In this document: in pieces, positions 32,108-40,299 of the stretch | How the letters are laid out: every line of letters starts with the position of its first letter | Numbering within the stretch: position 1 is the first letter of the stretch | Assembly: GCF_027497235.1 (NCBI RefSeq) | Contig: NZ_CP114902.1 | Coordinates: forward strand, 6,536,001 to 6,600,000 | From: Micromonospora sp. WMMD1128 | GTDB lineage: Bacteria; Actinomycetota; Actinomycetes; Mycobacteriales; Micromonosporaceae | DNA: 64,000 nt | Direction: 5' to 3' | Notes under the pieces: generated by a model | What the model was told of the DNA's origin: nothing | The model's database searches: none | Seen by the model: only the letters and a program-made list of their open reading frames with translations | Made by a program: the position numbers and the translations under genes

Positions 32108-33915
32108 CCCAGGTCCTCGCCGGAGTCGATGGCGTAGCTGCGGCCGTCGCCCTCGCCCCGGGAACGGTAGGTGCCACCGGCGCCGTTGACCGGCGTCGGC
32201 TTGCCCGGAGCGCCACCCTTGGCGGGGGAGGCCGGCTTCGCCGACCCGGCGGCCGGACCGGAGCGGGACGACTGCATGCGCGGCAGCACCATGGTCGACT
32301 CGGCGGACGGGCCGGGACTCGGGCGGGACTTGCCCCGGTCGGCCGGGTTCGCCGGAGCGGTCCCACCGGCCGACGCGGCCGACGCCGCCGGGCGGGTGGC
32401 GCCGCCGGGCGGCGCGGGCAGGCGCGGCGCCAGCACGGCGCCGATCACCGGCGCGTTCACCTGCTCGAACTGCTGGAGTGCCGCGGTGATCTCACCACTG
32501 CGGGTCTTGCCGGCCTCGGCCACCATGATCACCGCGTCGACGTATCGACCCAGGGCCTGGGCCTCCACGGCGTAGGTCGGCTGCGCCGTCTCGATCAGCA
32601 CGTGGTCGAAGCGCGCGGTCAGCTCGTGCAGGATCTCCAACAGGCCGGCGACGGGCAGCTCGACCTCCGCGTCCAGTTCGCCCGGGACGAGCACCCGGAG
32701 CTGGCCGAGCCCCGGCACCGGGGCCAGCGCCTTGAGCGCCGGCACGTCCCGGCGGAGCACCGAGGCGAGGCTGTGTCGCCCCTCGGCCACCCCGGTGATG
32801 CCGCTCAACGCCGAGTCCGGCTTGGTGGTGACCAGCGCGACCTGCGCGCCGGTGCGGGCGTACGCGGCGGCCAGGTTGGCCGCCACGAACCCGGCGGCGG
32901 CGCCGGCCGAGCCGTCGCAGAGCAGGAGCTGGCGACCGCGCCCGGCCTGGGCCGGCTCGGGGACGGCGGAGAGCAGCACGTTGCGCAGGCGGCCCAGCTC
33001 GCGGGAGACCCGGTGGGTGGCGGGGAGCACGGAGAGCGACGGCACCCGGGACGTCAGCTCGAGCAGCAACGGCAGGCCGACCCGGTCGGAGATGTCGCGC
33101 CCGCGCCGGATCCGGGTGTCGAGCCGGTCGAGCACCAGCGCCAGCACGATGCCGAGCAGCAGGCCGGCTCCCATGCCGCTGGCCAGGTTCAGGGTGCGGT
33201 TCGGCGAGCTGGGCCGCTCGGGCAGCCGGGCGTCGGAGATGATCTCGCCGGGGTCGGAGGCGGTGGAGACCAGCGGGCTGAGCCGGTTGTTGAGCCCGCT
33301 GAGCTGATTGGTCAACACGTTGCGGTCGGCCTCGGCGCGCTCCCGCTCCGGCGAGTTGGACGGGGACGCGGCGATCCGCCCGGCGACGGCGCTGAGCTGC
33401 TTCTGCACGTCGGCGATCTGCTGCTTGAGCGCGTTCGTCTCGTTCTCCAGCGTCTTCTGCGCGGTGGCCTTGCGCAGGTCGAGGTAGGCCTGGGCGAAGG
33501 CGTGCGAGCCCGCCTGCGCCTGGGCCGGGCTGCCCGCCTCGTACGCCACCTGGAGGATCTGGCTGTTCGGCGGCACGCTGACGGTCACCGACTTGACCAG
33601 CACGTCGCCGCCGGTGTCGACCTTCATCAGGCCCTTGGCCCGCTCGGCCACCACGAGCGAACGGACCACCTGCGCCTCGGTGTCGAGGTTGACCTTGGCG
33701 TTCGGGTTGCTTTCCGCTCCGGAACCGAGCGGGCGCACCAGCAGCGACGTGGTCGAGGTGTAGCGCGCCTCCTGGAGCTGGCTCACCGCCAGGCCGCCGG
33801 CCAGGCCGAGGAAGGCGGCGAGCAGCAGGATCCACCAGCGGCGGCGCAACCAGCCCAGGTAGGCCATCAGGGCAAGACCGTCGGCGTCGCTCTCGGCCAA
33901 ATGGGGTGAGGGCAT
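32104..33915 (-). CDS. Wzz/BY-kinase-like chain-length regulator with degenerate P-loop
   Basis: A 603-residue membrane protein. A Wzz domain begins at about residue 13 (LMAYLGWLRRRWWILLLAAF, first membrane segment), has an outer coiled-coil region (about 150-225) and a second membrane segment with the Pro-rich pattern LPERPSSPNRTLN (about 228-262). The cytosolic domain (about 275-500) has the fold order of a bacterial tyrosine kinase. But the P-loop reads CDGSAGAAAGFVAANLA and lacks the Walker A lysine and Ser/Thr, and no tyrosine cluster ends the tail, which is Pro/Ser/Ala/Gly-rich. It is thus probably a non-catalytic regulator of chain length. ATG 33915 begins the minus-strand operon. Confidence 0.88.
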   Translation of the reverse strand: MPSPHLAESDADGLALMAYLGWLRRRWWILLLAAFLGLAGGLAVSQLQEARYTSTTSLLVRPLGSGAESNPNAKVNLDTEAQVVRSLVVAERAKGLMKVDTGGDVLVKSVTVSVPPNSQILQVAYEAGSPAQAQAGSHAFAQAYLDLRKATAQKTLENETNALKQQIADVQKQLSAVAGRIAASPSNSPERERAEADRNVLTNQLSGLNNRLSPLVSTASDPGEIISDARLPERPSSPNRTLNLASGMGAGLLLGIVLALVLDRLDTRIRRGRDISDRVGLPLLLELTSRVPSLSVLPATHRVSRELGRLRNVLLSAVPEPAQAGRGRQLLLCDGSAGAAAGFVAANLAAAYARTGAQVALVTTKPDSALSGITGVAEGRHSLASVLRRDVPALKALAPVPGLGQLRVLVPGELDAEVELPVAGLLEILHELTARFDHVLIETAQPTYAVEAQALGRYVDAVIMVAEAGKTRSGEITAALQQFEQVNAPVIGAVLAPRLPAPPGGATRPAASAASAGGTAPANPADRGKSRPSPGPSAESTMVLPRMQSSRSGPAAGSAKPASPAKGGAPGKPTPVNGAGGTYRSRGEGDGRSYAIDSGEDLG

Positions 33916-34414
33916 CAGAGTCTGTCGCTCCCTTTCGACCGAGCCGGGCAGTCCACGGCACAGCTGGAACTGACCGTGACTTCGAGTGTCCCCGATCCGA
34001 ACGTTGAGGGAAAGTCTGCTCACGTTCCGGTAAGCCTGCCCGGGTGTGGGCAGCCCGCGTAGAGATGGCCGATCGGAGCTGGCCATTCGGGCGGGTACCC
34101 GGCGGTGGGCCCGACCTGCCCCCGGTAGTCGACGTCGCCGCCGGCTCGCGTGCGGAGCGGTGACGGAATCCTGACACATCCGTCGCGGCGCGGTCGGCCC
34201 GGCCCGGCCCGGCGGTGCCACCCGTGCTGACCTGCCGAGTCGCACCGCCGAGCGGATCCCGGCGACGGGATTCCCGCGGCGACCCGACCGGTGGCCGGGA
34301 TCCGTCCAACAGGCCCTTCAGTTGTCCATGGGCGCGCCAGTAGGTTGTCATGGCGCGTCCGAGGGGCATTCACGTAAATCCGGACGCGGTCGCATGCGTA
34401 CGGGAGGAAACGTT
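33916..34414. other. divergent promoter region of the exopolysaccharide locus
   Basis: This 499-bp gap separates the two divergent arms. No open frame looks like a gene. It should contain the promoters of both arms, but no hexamer pair was convincing: a TAGGTT near 34344 is a possible plus-strand -10. No strong palindrome was seen. Confidence 0.6.
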
Positions 34415-34891
34415 GTGGTGAGCGGGTCAACCGAAGGCTCGGGACAGGTCCTGCTGGTCGGATCCAGTGGCGGGCATCTGGCCCAGCTCCTGGCCCTGGA
34501 GCCCTGGTACCGGGACCGGCGCCGGGCGTGGGTCACGTTCGACACGCCGGACGCCCGGTCGCTGCTCGACGGCGAGGAGGTGGTCTGGGCCCACCACCCC
34601 ACCACCCGCAACGTCAAGAACCTGGTCCGCAACGCGTTCCTCGCGCTGCAGGTGATCCGCCGCCGCCGGGTGGACGCGGTGGTCACCACCGGGGCCGGAG
34701 TCGCCCTGCCGTTCGTGGTGGCGGCCCGGCTGCGCCGGATCCCGACGATCTACATCGAGGTGTACGACCGGATCGACAGCGCGACGCTCACCGCCCGGCT
34801 CTGCCGGCCCTTCCTCAGCGCGATGCTCGTGCAGTGGGAGGAGCAGCGCCGGATGTACCCGGAGGCGACCGTCGTGGGGAACCTCCTCTGA
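34415..34891 (+). CDS. PssD/ALG14-like glycosyltransferase subunit
   Basis: A 158-residue protein of the ALG14/PssD/EpsE class, which anchors and activates a partner catalytic subunit. Key stretches are VLLVGSSGGHLAQLLAL, VVTTGAGVALPFVVAA and IYIEVYDRIDSATLTARL. GTG 34415 lies 7 nt after a GGGAGG site; two adjacent GTG codons make the exact start uncertain by one residue. Its stop overlaps the next ATG (TGATG), coupling it to the PssE-like partner. First gene of the plus-strand arm. Confidence 0.88.
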   Translation: MVSGSTEGSGQVLLVGSSGGHLAQLLALEPWYRDRRRAWVTFDTPDARSLLDGEEVVWAHHPTTRNVKNLVRNAFLALQVIRRRRVDAVVTTGAGVALPFVVAARLRRIPTIYIEVYDRIDSATLTARLCRPFLSAMLVQWEEQRRMYPEATVVGNLL

Positions 34892-35469
34892 TGGCGCACA
34901 TTCCGCAGCAGCGGGACCGACGGTCCGCGCCCTACGTGCTTGTCGTGGTCGGCACCGACGTGCACCGCTTCGACCGCCTGGTGGGCTGGCTGGAGCGCTG
35001 GCACGCCGCCCGGCCCGAGGTCCGGCTGGTCCTCCAGTACGGGCACAGCCGCACGCCGGCCCTGCCCGAGGCGACCCCCTTCCTCGGTCACGAGGAGCTG
35101 CAACGCGCGATGGCCGAGTCCACGCTCGTGGTCAGCCACGGCGGCCCGGCCACCATCACCGAGGCCCGGCGCACCGGCCACCTGCCCATCGTGGTGCCCC
35201 GCGACCCGGCCCACGACGAGCACGTCGACAACCACCAGCAACTGTTCTCCCGGCGGCTGGGCGCGGCCGGCATGGTCCGGCTCTGCGAGTCGGAGACCGA
35301 GCTGCTCGCCGCCCTCGACGAAGGGCTGGCCGATCCGGGCCGGTTCGTCCTGGCCGCCGACCCGGGACGCCCCGACCCGCGGGCCGAGGCGGTCGCCCGG
35401 GTCGGCGCCGTGATCGACGACCTGGTGGCCCGCCGGGTCCGCCAGCGGGCCGGCGGGCGGCGCGGATGA
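34891..35469 (+). CDS. PssE/ALG13-like glycosyltransferase catalytic subunit
   Basis: A 192-residue GT-B C-terminal half domain of the ALG13/PssE type. VLVVVGTDVHRFDRLVGWLE begins the fold, and the nucleotide-sugar binding motif is VVSHGGPATITEARRTGHLPIVVPR followed by DEHVDNHQQLF. With the PssD-like protein it forms a bipartite transferase that adds the second sugar to the lipid-linked repeat. ATG overlaps the previous stop. Its own stop overlaps the sulfotransferase ATG (ATGA). The N-terminus lacks the usual 'MIFVTVGT' form but has the equivalent VVVGTDVH. Confidence 0.88.
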   Translation: MAHIPQQRDRRSAPYVLVVVGTDVHRFDRLVGWLERWHAARPEVRLVLQYGHSRTPALPEATPFLGHEELQRAMAESTLVVSHGGPATITEARRTGHLPIVVPRDPAHDEHVDNHQQLFSRRLGAAGMVRLCESETELLAALDEGLADPGRFVLAADPGRPDPRAEAVARVGAVIDDLVARRVRQRAGGRRG

Positions 35470-36464
35470 GCGCCCCCGCGCCGGAGCAACCGCGCGTCCT
35501 GTTCGTCGGCGGTCTCGGCCGCAGCGGGTCCACCCTGCTGGAGCTGCTGCTCGCACAGAGCCCCGACGTGTGCGCGGTCGGTGAGGTGGTGCACCTCTGG
35601 GAACGGGCGCTCGGCGCCGACGAGCGGTGCGGCTGCGGCGAACGGTTCACCGCCTGCCCGTTCTGGCACGAGGTCGGCGAGCAGGCCTTCGGCGGCTGGT
35701 CCGCGGTCGACCGGGACGACGTGCTGGCGCTCAAGGACCGGGTCGACCGGACCCGGCACATCCCCCGGCTGGCGAAGAACACGCTCGCCCCGGAGCAACT
35801 CGCCGACGTCCGCCGCTACGGCGACCTCTACACCCGGATCTACCGCGCCGCGCTCGCGGTGACCGGGGCGCGGGTGGTGGTCGACTCCAGCAAGCACGCC
35901 TCGCTCGCGTTCGCGCTGAGCTGGGCCGACGGGCTCGACCTGCGGGTGCTGCACCTGGTCCGGGACAGCCGGGCGGTCGCGTACTCCTGGGGCAAGCAGG
36001 TGCGCCGGCCCGAGGTGGTGGACGGCGAGGACTTCATGCCGACCTTCTCCCCGTTCGAGGTGAGCAAGCTGTGGACCGCGCAGAACGCCGCGTTCCACCT
36101 GCTCGCCGCGCGCGCGAAGGTGCTGCGGCTGCGCTACGAGGACTTCACCGCCGACCCGGCCGGCACCGTACGCCGGCTGCGCGAGTTCACCGGCCTGCCG
36201 GACGACCCGGCGGCGCTGCGCATCCTGGCCGGCGGCCCGGTGGACACCGCCGCCGAGCCGGCCGCACCGTTCCGGGCGCACAGCGTCGCGGGCAACCCGC
36301 TGCGGTTCAGCGGCGGTCCGCTGACGGTACGGCGGGACGAGGCGTGGCGGGACCGCCTGCCGCGCCGCAGCCGGGCCGTGGTCAGCCTGGCCACGCTGCC
36401 CCTCCGAGTCCGCTACGGCTACCTGGGCCAGCGGGGTTCCGACGATTCCGTGGAGAGATCATGA
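35466..36464 (+). CDS. sulfotransferase 3 of the exopolysaccharide locus
   Basis: A 332-residue sulfotransferase. The 5' PAPS loop is FVGGLGRSGSTLLELLL, the 3' motif HLVRDSRAVAYSWGKQ, and LRLRYEDFTADPAGTVRRL closes the domain. A cysteine pair (CGCGERFTACPFW) near residue 58 is typical of this actinobacterial sulfotransferase group. It is translationally coupled on both sides (ATGA at start and end) with glycosyltransferase genes, which ties sulfation to polymer assembly. The C-terminal tail ends in a basic region (RRSRAVVSLATLPLRVRYGY). Confidence 0.92.
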   Translation: MSAPAPEQPRVLFVGGLGRSGSTLLELLLAQSPDVCAVGEVVHLWERALGADERCGCGERFTACPFWHEVGEQAFGGWSAVDRDDVLALKDRVDRTRHIPRLAKNTLAPEQLADVRRYGDLYTRIYRAALAVTGARVVVDSSKHASLAFALSWADGLDLRVLHLVRDSRAVAYSWGKQVRRPEVVDGEDFMPTFSPFEVSKLWTAQNAAFHLLAARAKVLRLRYEDFTADPAGTVRRLREFTGLPDDPAALRILAGGPVDTAAEPAAPFRAHSVAGNPLRFSGGPLTVRRDEAWRDRLPRRSRAVVSLATLPLRVRYGYLGQRGSDDSVERS

Positions 36465-37375
36465 GTGGGCCGAGCATCTCGGTGGTCGTACCGACGCGGG
36501 ACCGTCCGGAGCTGCTGCGTGCGGCGCTTGACGCCATCCTCAGCCAGGCGCACCCCGGCCTGATCGAGGCGATCGTGGTCTACGACCAGTCCGAGCCGGA
36601 CCGGTCGTTGGAGACGGATCGGGGCGACCGGCGGATCCGGGTCATCACCAACACCCACACCGCCGGCCTGGCGGGGGCGCGCAACACCGGCATCGAGGCG
36701 GCCACCGGCGACTGGGTGGCGTTCTGCGACGACGACGACGAGTGGCTGCCGGGCAAGCTGGCCGCCCAGTTCGGCGCGCTCGACGCCCACCCGGACGGCG
36801 CGCTGGTGAGCTGTGGCATCCGGGTCAGCTACGACGACCGCACGGTGGACCGCTCGTTGGACCGGGCCCGGATCACGCTGGAGGCGCTGCTGCGGGATCG
36901 GCTCACCGAGCTGCACCCGTCCACCTTCCTGATCCGCCGGGCCGCGCTCGTCGACGCGATCGGCCTGGTCGACGAGCAGATCCCGGGCAGCTACGCGGAG
37001 GACTACGAGTTCCTGCTCCGGGCCGCCCGGTACGCCCCGCTGGTCAACGTGGAGAGTCCGTACGTGCTGGTCCGCTGGCACAAGCGGTCCTACTTCGCGC
37101 AGCGCTGGGAGACGATCTCGACGGCGTTGCAGTGGCTGCTGCGCCGCTATCCCGAGTTCGCCACCGTCCCGCACGGCGAGGCGCGGGTGGCCGGCCAGAT
37201 CGCCTTCGCGCAGGCGGCCATGGGCAACCGGCGGGACGCGGTCCGCTGGGCCCGGCGCACGCTGGCGCGCAATCCGAAGGAGCCACGCGCCTACCTGGCG
37301 CTGGCCGTGGCGAGTCGGGCGGTGCAGGCCGACCGGGTGCTGCGCACGCTGCACAAGCGCGGCCGGGGCATCTGA
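36461..37375 (+). CDS. family 2 glycosyltransferase
   Basis: A 304-residue GT-A enzyme. N-terminal SISVVVPTRDRPELLRAAL binds the nucleotide sugar. The DxD-like motif lies in VAFCDDDDEWLPGKL, and the acceptor side ends in EDYEFLLRAAR. The last 60 residues form a TPR-like tail (GNRRDAVRWARRTLARNPK). ATG 36461 overlaps the sulfotransferase stop (ATGA). It is the last gene of the plus-strand arm, followed by a strong terminator. No membrane segment. Donor sugar unknown. Confidence 0.92.
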   Translation: MSGPSISVVVPTRDRPELLRAALDAILSQAHPGLIEAIVVYDQSEPDRSLETDRGDRRIRVITNTHTAGLAGARNTGIEAATGDWVAFCDDDDEWLPGKLAAQFGALDAHPDGALVSCGIRVSYDDRTVDRSLDRARITLEALLRDRLTELHPSTFLIRRAALVDAIGLVDEQIPGSYAEDYEFLLRAARYAPLVNVESPYVLVRWHKRSYFAQRWETISTALQWLLRRYPEFATVPHGEARVAGQIAFAQAAMGNRRDAVRWARRTLARNPKEPRAYLALAVASRAVQADRVLRTLHKRGRGI

Positions 37376-37399
37376 GCGCCGGCTGTCCGAGCGGTGACG

Positions 37400-37435
37400 A
37401 CGACGGGCGGGCGACCGAGGTCGCCCGCCCGTCGT
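37400..37435. terminator. strong bidirectional terminator hairpin
   Basis: A perfect 16-bp stem (37400-37415 with 37420-37435), arm ACGACGGGCGGGCGAC, loop CGAG, lies between the convergent GT2 and GH26-like genes. A short TTT follows on the plus strand. Confidence 0.88.
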
Positions 37436-37454
37436 GCGGTTTCGTCGGCCCGGC

Positions 37455-39122
37455 TCAGGCCACGCAGAACGCCTTCCACGCCTGGATGCTCGGTTGGTCG
37501 AGCAGCCGGAAGTCACCCTGACTGACGGTCTGGTTGTAGTACGCCACGAACTCCGGCCGCTGGCCGTTGAGATAGCCGGTCATGGAGCGGATCCAGGTGG
37601 CCCGCCCGGTGCCCGAGTCACCGGGCACCAGGTCGCTGCCGGTCTCCGCGACACCCCACGGCTTGCCAAGCGCCTTGGACTTGCTGATCATCGCGCCGTA
37701 GATCTCCTGCGGCGGGGCGTACCGATTCCACTTCTTGCCCCAGTTGTAGCAGTCCCAACCGAGCGTCTCGATCACGTCGCCACCGGGGTAGTACGAGTCG
37801 AAGCTGCGCTTGGACTTCGGGTCGAGCGTCCAACACATCAGGATCAGCGTGTTGATCAGCTTCGGGTTGTTCGCCCGGGCGGCGAGACCGGCGACCCGCT
37901 TCCACGCCGTGCGGTACGCGTCCGGCGTGAACGCGCCGCGCTCGACGTCGTCCTCCGGCTCGTGGAAGTAGGACCAGTACACGTTGTGGTCGCGCGGGAT
38001 CGAGGCGAACCAGGAGGCCAGGCGGGAGTCGTGCTTGCCGGAGTTGATCTCCTGGGGTGCGGCCTTGAACGACACCACCACGGTGCGGTCCACCACGTCG
38101 GAGCGGCTGCCCGACCAGGCCGGCGGCAGGCCGGGGTAGAAGATCCGGGCCATCTGGAGCTTGCCGAAGGTCCGGTCGGAACGGCTGAGCGCCTGCCCGA
38201 AGCTCTCCCCGTTCTGCACGCCGATCGACGCGCCGGGCAGCGTCAGCCGCGTACCGCCGAAGCCCCTGCCGACGCCCGGGGCGGCGGACGCCGACGCCTT
38301 CGCGTCGGGCTTGCCGCCGAGGCCCTGTGCGGCGCTCGGGGGTGCGGACCCGGGCTTGGCCGGGGCGCCGAGGCCGGCTGACGGCTTCGGCTGACCCGCG
38401 GCCGGCACCTCGCCGGCCTGCGGGTTCGTCGCATCGGGCCGCAGCGCGGCCACCGCGACCCCGCCGCTCGCCACGGCCAGCGTCACGGCCGCCGCGACCA
38501 TCATTCGCCAACGCGGCCGGGAGCCACCGGGCGGCGGACCCGGGGTGACCGGCGGGTGCGGCGGTCGGCCGGGGCCACCACCCGCCGACCGCGGCTCGGC
38601 CGGAGCGTCCGCCAGCGGCGGCCCGGTGAGCGTGGCGGTCGCCGTCGCTCCCTGGCCCCAGGCGGCGCTGTCGGCCGGTCCGGTCCAGCCGGTGCTGTCA
38701 GCAGGTCCGGCCCAGGTGGCGCCGTCGGTGGGGCCGGTCCAGCCGGTGCGATCGGTCGGTCCGGCCCAGGTGGCGCTGTCGGTCGGTCCGGTCCAGGCGG
38801 TGCCGTCGTGGGATGCCGGGCCGACCGGCGGGCCCCAGCCGGCCGCGGACCCCGGGCCGTCCGGCGCCCAGTCGGCGCCGCCCCGGTCGGGCCCCGGCCA
38901 GCCCTGGTCGGGGCCCGACCAGAGCGGCTCCGGGTGGTTGTGGTCGGGCAGCTCCCGGTCAGGCCAGGGCAGGTCACCGCGGAACTCGGCGCGGGCCGCT
39001 GGCGGAGCCTCGGCCTCGGGCCAGGGCAGCGCGGGGCTGCCCGACTGGCGCGAAATGTCCTGCCCCGGCCACAGGCCGGTCGGCTGCCCGAAGGCAGTGT
39101 GCGGGTCTCGGTCGGCCGGCAT
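37455..39122 (-). CDS. membrane-anchored GH26-like hydrolase with repeat-rich cytosolic N-terminus
   Basis: A 555-residue protein. Residues 1-205 are Pro/Gly/Trp-rich and predicted cytosolic, with six or so degenerate 9-10-residue repeats of the form TGWTGPTDSATWAGPTD (about 100-160). One membrane segment (about 206-230) leads to an Ala/Pro linker. The outer domain (about 285-555) resembles GH26 enzymes: VYWSYFHEPED holds a likely acid/base Glu and WGVAETGSD a likely nucleophile. ATG 39122 with GGGAGG close by is chosen over upstream starts. The repeats could bind a cytosolic partner. It lies beside the exopolysaccharide locus and is probably monocistronic. Confidence 0.8.
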   Translation of the reverse strand: MPADRDPHTAFGQPTGLWPGQDISRQSGSPALPWPEAEAPPAARAEFRGDLPWPDRELPDHNHPEPLWSGPDQGWPGPDRGGADWAPDGPGSAAGWGPPVGPASHDGTAWTGPTDSATWAGPTDRTGWTGPTDGATWAGPADSTGWTGPADSAAWGQGATATATLTGPPLADAPAEPRSAGGGPGRPPHPPVTPGPPPGGSRPRWRMMVAAAVTLAVASGGVAVAALRPDATNPQAGEVPAAGQPKPSAGLGAPAKPGSAPPSAAQGLGGKPDAKASASAAPGVGRGFGGTRLTLPGASIGVQNGESFGQALSRSDRTFGKLQMARIFYPGLPPAWSGSRSDVVDRTVVVSFKAAPQEINSGKHDSRLASWFASIPRDHNVYWSYFHEPEDDVERGAFTPDAYRTAWKRVAGLAARANNPKLINTLILMCWTLDPKSKRSFDSYYPGGDVIETLGWDCYNWGKKWNRYAPPQEIYGAMISKSKALGKPWGVAETGSDLVPGDSGTGRATWIRSMTGYLNGQRPEFVAYYNQTVSQGDFRLLDQPSIQAWKAFCVA

Positions 39123-39225
39123 GGCCCTCCCTGGCTGTCGGCGGCCCGGGTGGTCGGGCTCAGGTCGGACGCGCATTCCCGTCCGACGATAACCCGCATC
39201 ACCCCGGCCGTACGTACCGTCACTC

Positions 39226-40104
39226 TCAGCCGAACGCCTCACCCCGGTCACCGGTGACGGCCGAAGCGGGCATCTCGACCCCGGTCCGGGCGATCGCGTC
39301 GAGCAGTCGATCGGCCAACTCGGGGCGGCAGACCAGCAGATCGGGCAGGCGCGGGTCGGCGCGGTTGTAGCGCAGCGGCGACCCGTCGATCCGGGACGCG
39401 TGCATGCCCGCGCCCAGTGCCACCGCCACCGGCGCGGCACTGTCCCACTCGTACTGTCCGCCCGCGTGGACGTACGCGTCGACCTCGCCGGTCACCACCG
39501 CGCAGACCTTGACCCCGGCCGAACCCATCGGTACGGCCCGGGCGCCGAGCATCTCGACCAGCTCGCCCACGAACGCCGGGGGCCGGCTGCGGCTCACCGC
39601 GATCCGGATCGGCCCCTCGGTCGCCTTCGGCGTCGGGCAGGTGGTGCCGAGGACCACCGGCGTACCGTCCACCGTGGTCCGCGCCGGCATGCCGACCGCC
39701 CCGGCGACAAGCGCGCCGTCCGGCGCGGCGGAGCGCTGCCAGAGCGCCACGTGCACCGCCCAGTCGTCCCGCCCGGCCTCGGAGAACTCGCGGGTGCCGT
39801 CCAGCGGGTCGATGATCCAGACCCGGTCCGCCTCGTGCCGGGGCGCGCGCTCCCCGTCCGCCCAGGCCCGGCGCGCGTCGGCCTCCTCCTCGGAGAGGAC
39901 CGCGTCCGCCGGCCGCCAGCGGGCCAGCGCCGCGGTCATCAGCTCGTGCGACGCGCGGTCACCGGCATCCTTGAGCGCTTTCGGGTCGGCGAAGCCCTGC
40001 CGGTCCCGTAGCGCGGTGAGCGCCACCCCGGCCTCGGCGGCCAGCCACTGCGCGAACCGTTGGTCGTCGAGTCGTCCCGTCTCGTCCTCGGTCACGAGCC
40101 CCAT
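39226..40104 (-). CDS. cysQ: 3'(2'),5'-bisphosphate nucleotidase (CysQ-like)
   Basis: A 292-residue inositol-monophosphatase-superfamily enzyme. Metal-binding motifs are intact: VLSEEEAD, WIIDPLDGTREF and QYEWDSAAPVAVAL. CysQ hydrolyses 3'-phosphoadenosine 5'-phosphate (PAP), the inhibitory by-product of PAPS-using sulfotransferases, to AMP. Its place beside three sulfotransferase genes fits that role better than inositol phosphate hydrolysis. Start MGLVTEDE (40104) is favoured; ATG 40134 is possible. The 103-bp gap to the GH26-like gene leaves operon membership open. Confidence 0.88.
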   Translation of the reverse strand: MGLVTEDETGRLDDQRFAQWLAAEAGVALTALRDRQGFADPKALKDAGDRASHELMTAALARWRPADAVLSEEEADARRAWADGERAPRHEADRVWIIDPLDGTREFSEAGRDDWAVHVALWQRSAAPDGALVAGAVGMPARTTVDGTPVVLGTTCPTPKATEGPIRIAVSRSRPPAFVGELVEMLGARAVPMGSAGVKVCAVVTGEVDAYVHAGGQYEWDSAAPVAVALGAGMHASRIDGSPLRYNRADPRLPDLLVCRPELADRLLDAIARTGVEMPASAVTGDRGEAFG

Positions 40105-40287
40105 CCCTGTCTCGCGGGTCTGCCGACCCGTCATCCTGCGGCGGCGGTGTCACCGACGCCAGCGTCCGGTCGGATCGTAGACAGCTCGCGAGTCGGCTTC
40201 GTTTCCCCGTCGACCCTGGTCTACGCCGATGACCGCCCGCATGTTGAACTTCGCGTGTATCGCGGTCGGAGCCGCCGGGCCAGGCCC

Positions 40288-40293
40288 TAGGCT
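40288..40293 (+). promoter_or_regulatory. -10 box of a leaderless promoter
   Basis: TAGGCT ends 6 nt before the ATG of the aminotransferase gene, so transcription should start at or next to the A of the ATG. There is no ribosome site, which supports a leaderless message. Confidence 0.6.
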
Positions 40294-40299
40294 CTGCGC

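Noticed and set aside
34020..34430. 136-codon minus-strand frame in the divergent promoter gap
   Set aside because: No ribosome site, no domain, irregular codon bias; it would run through the start of the PssD-like gene.
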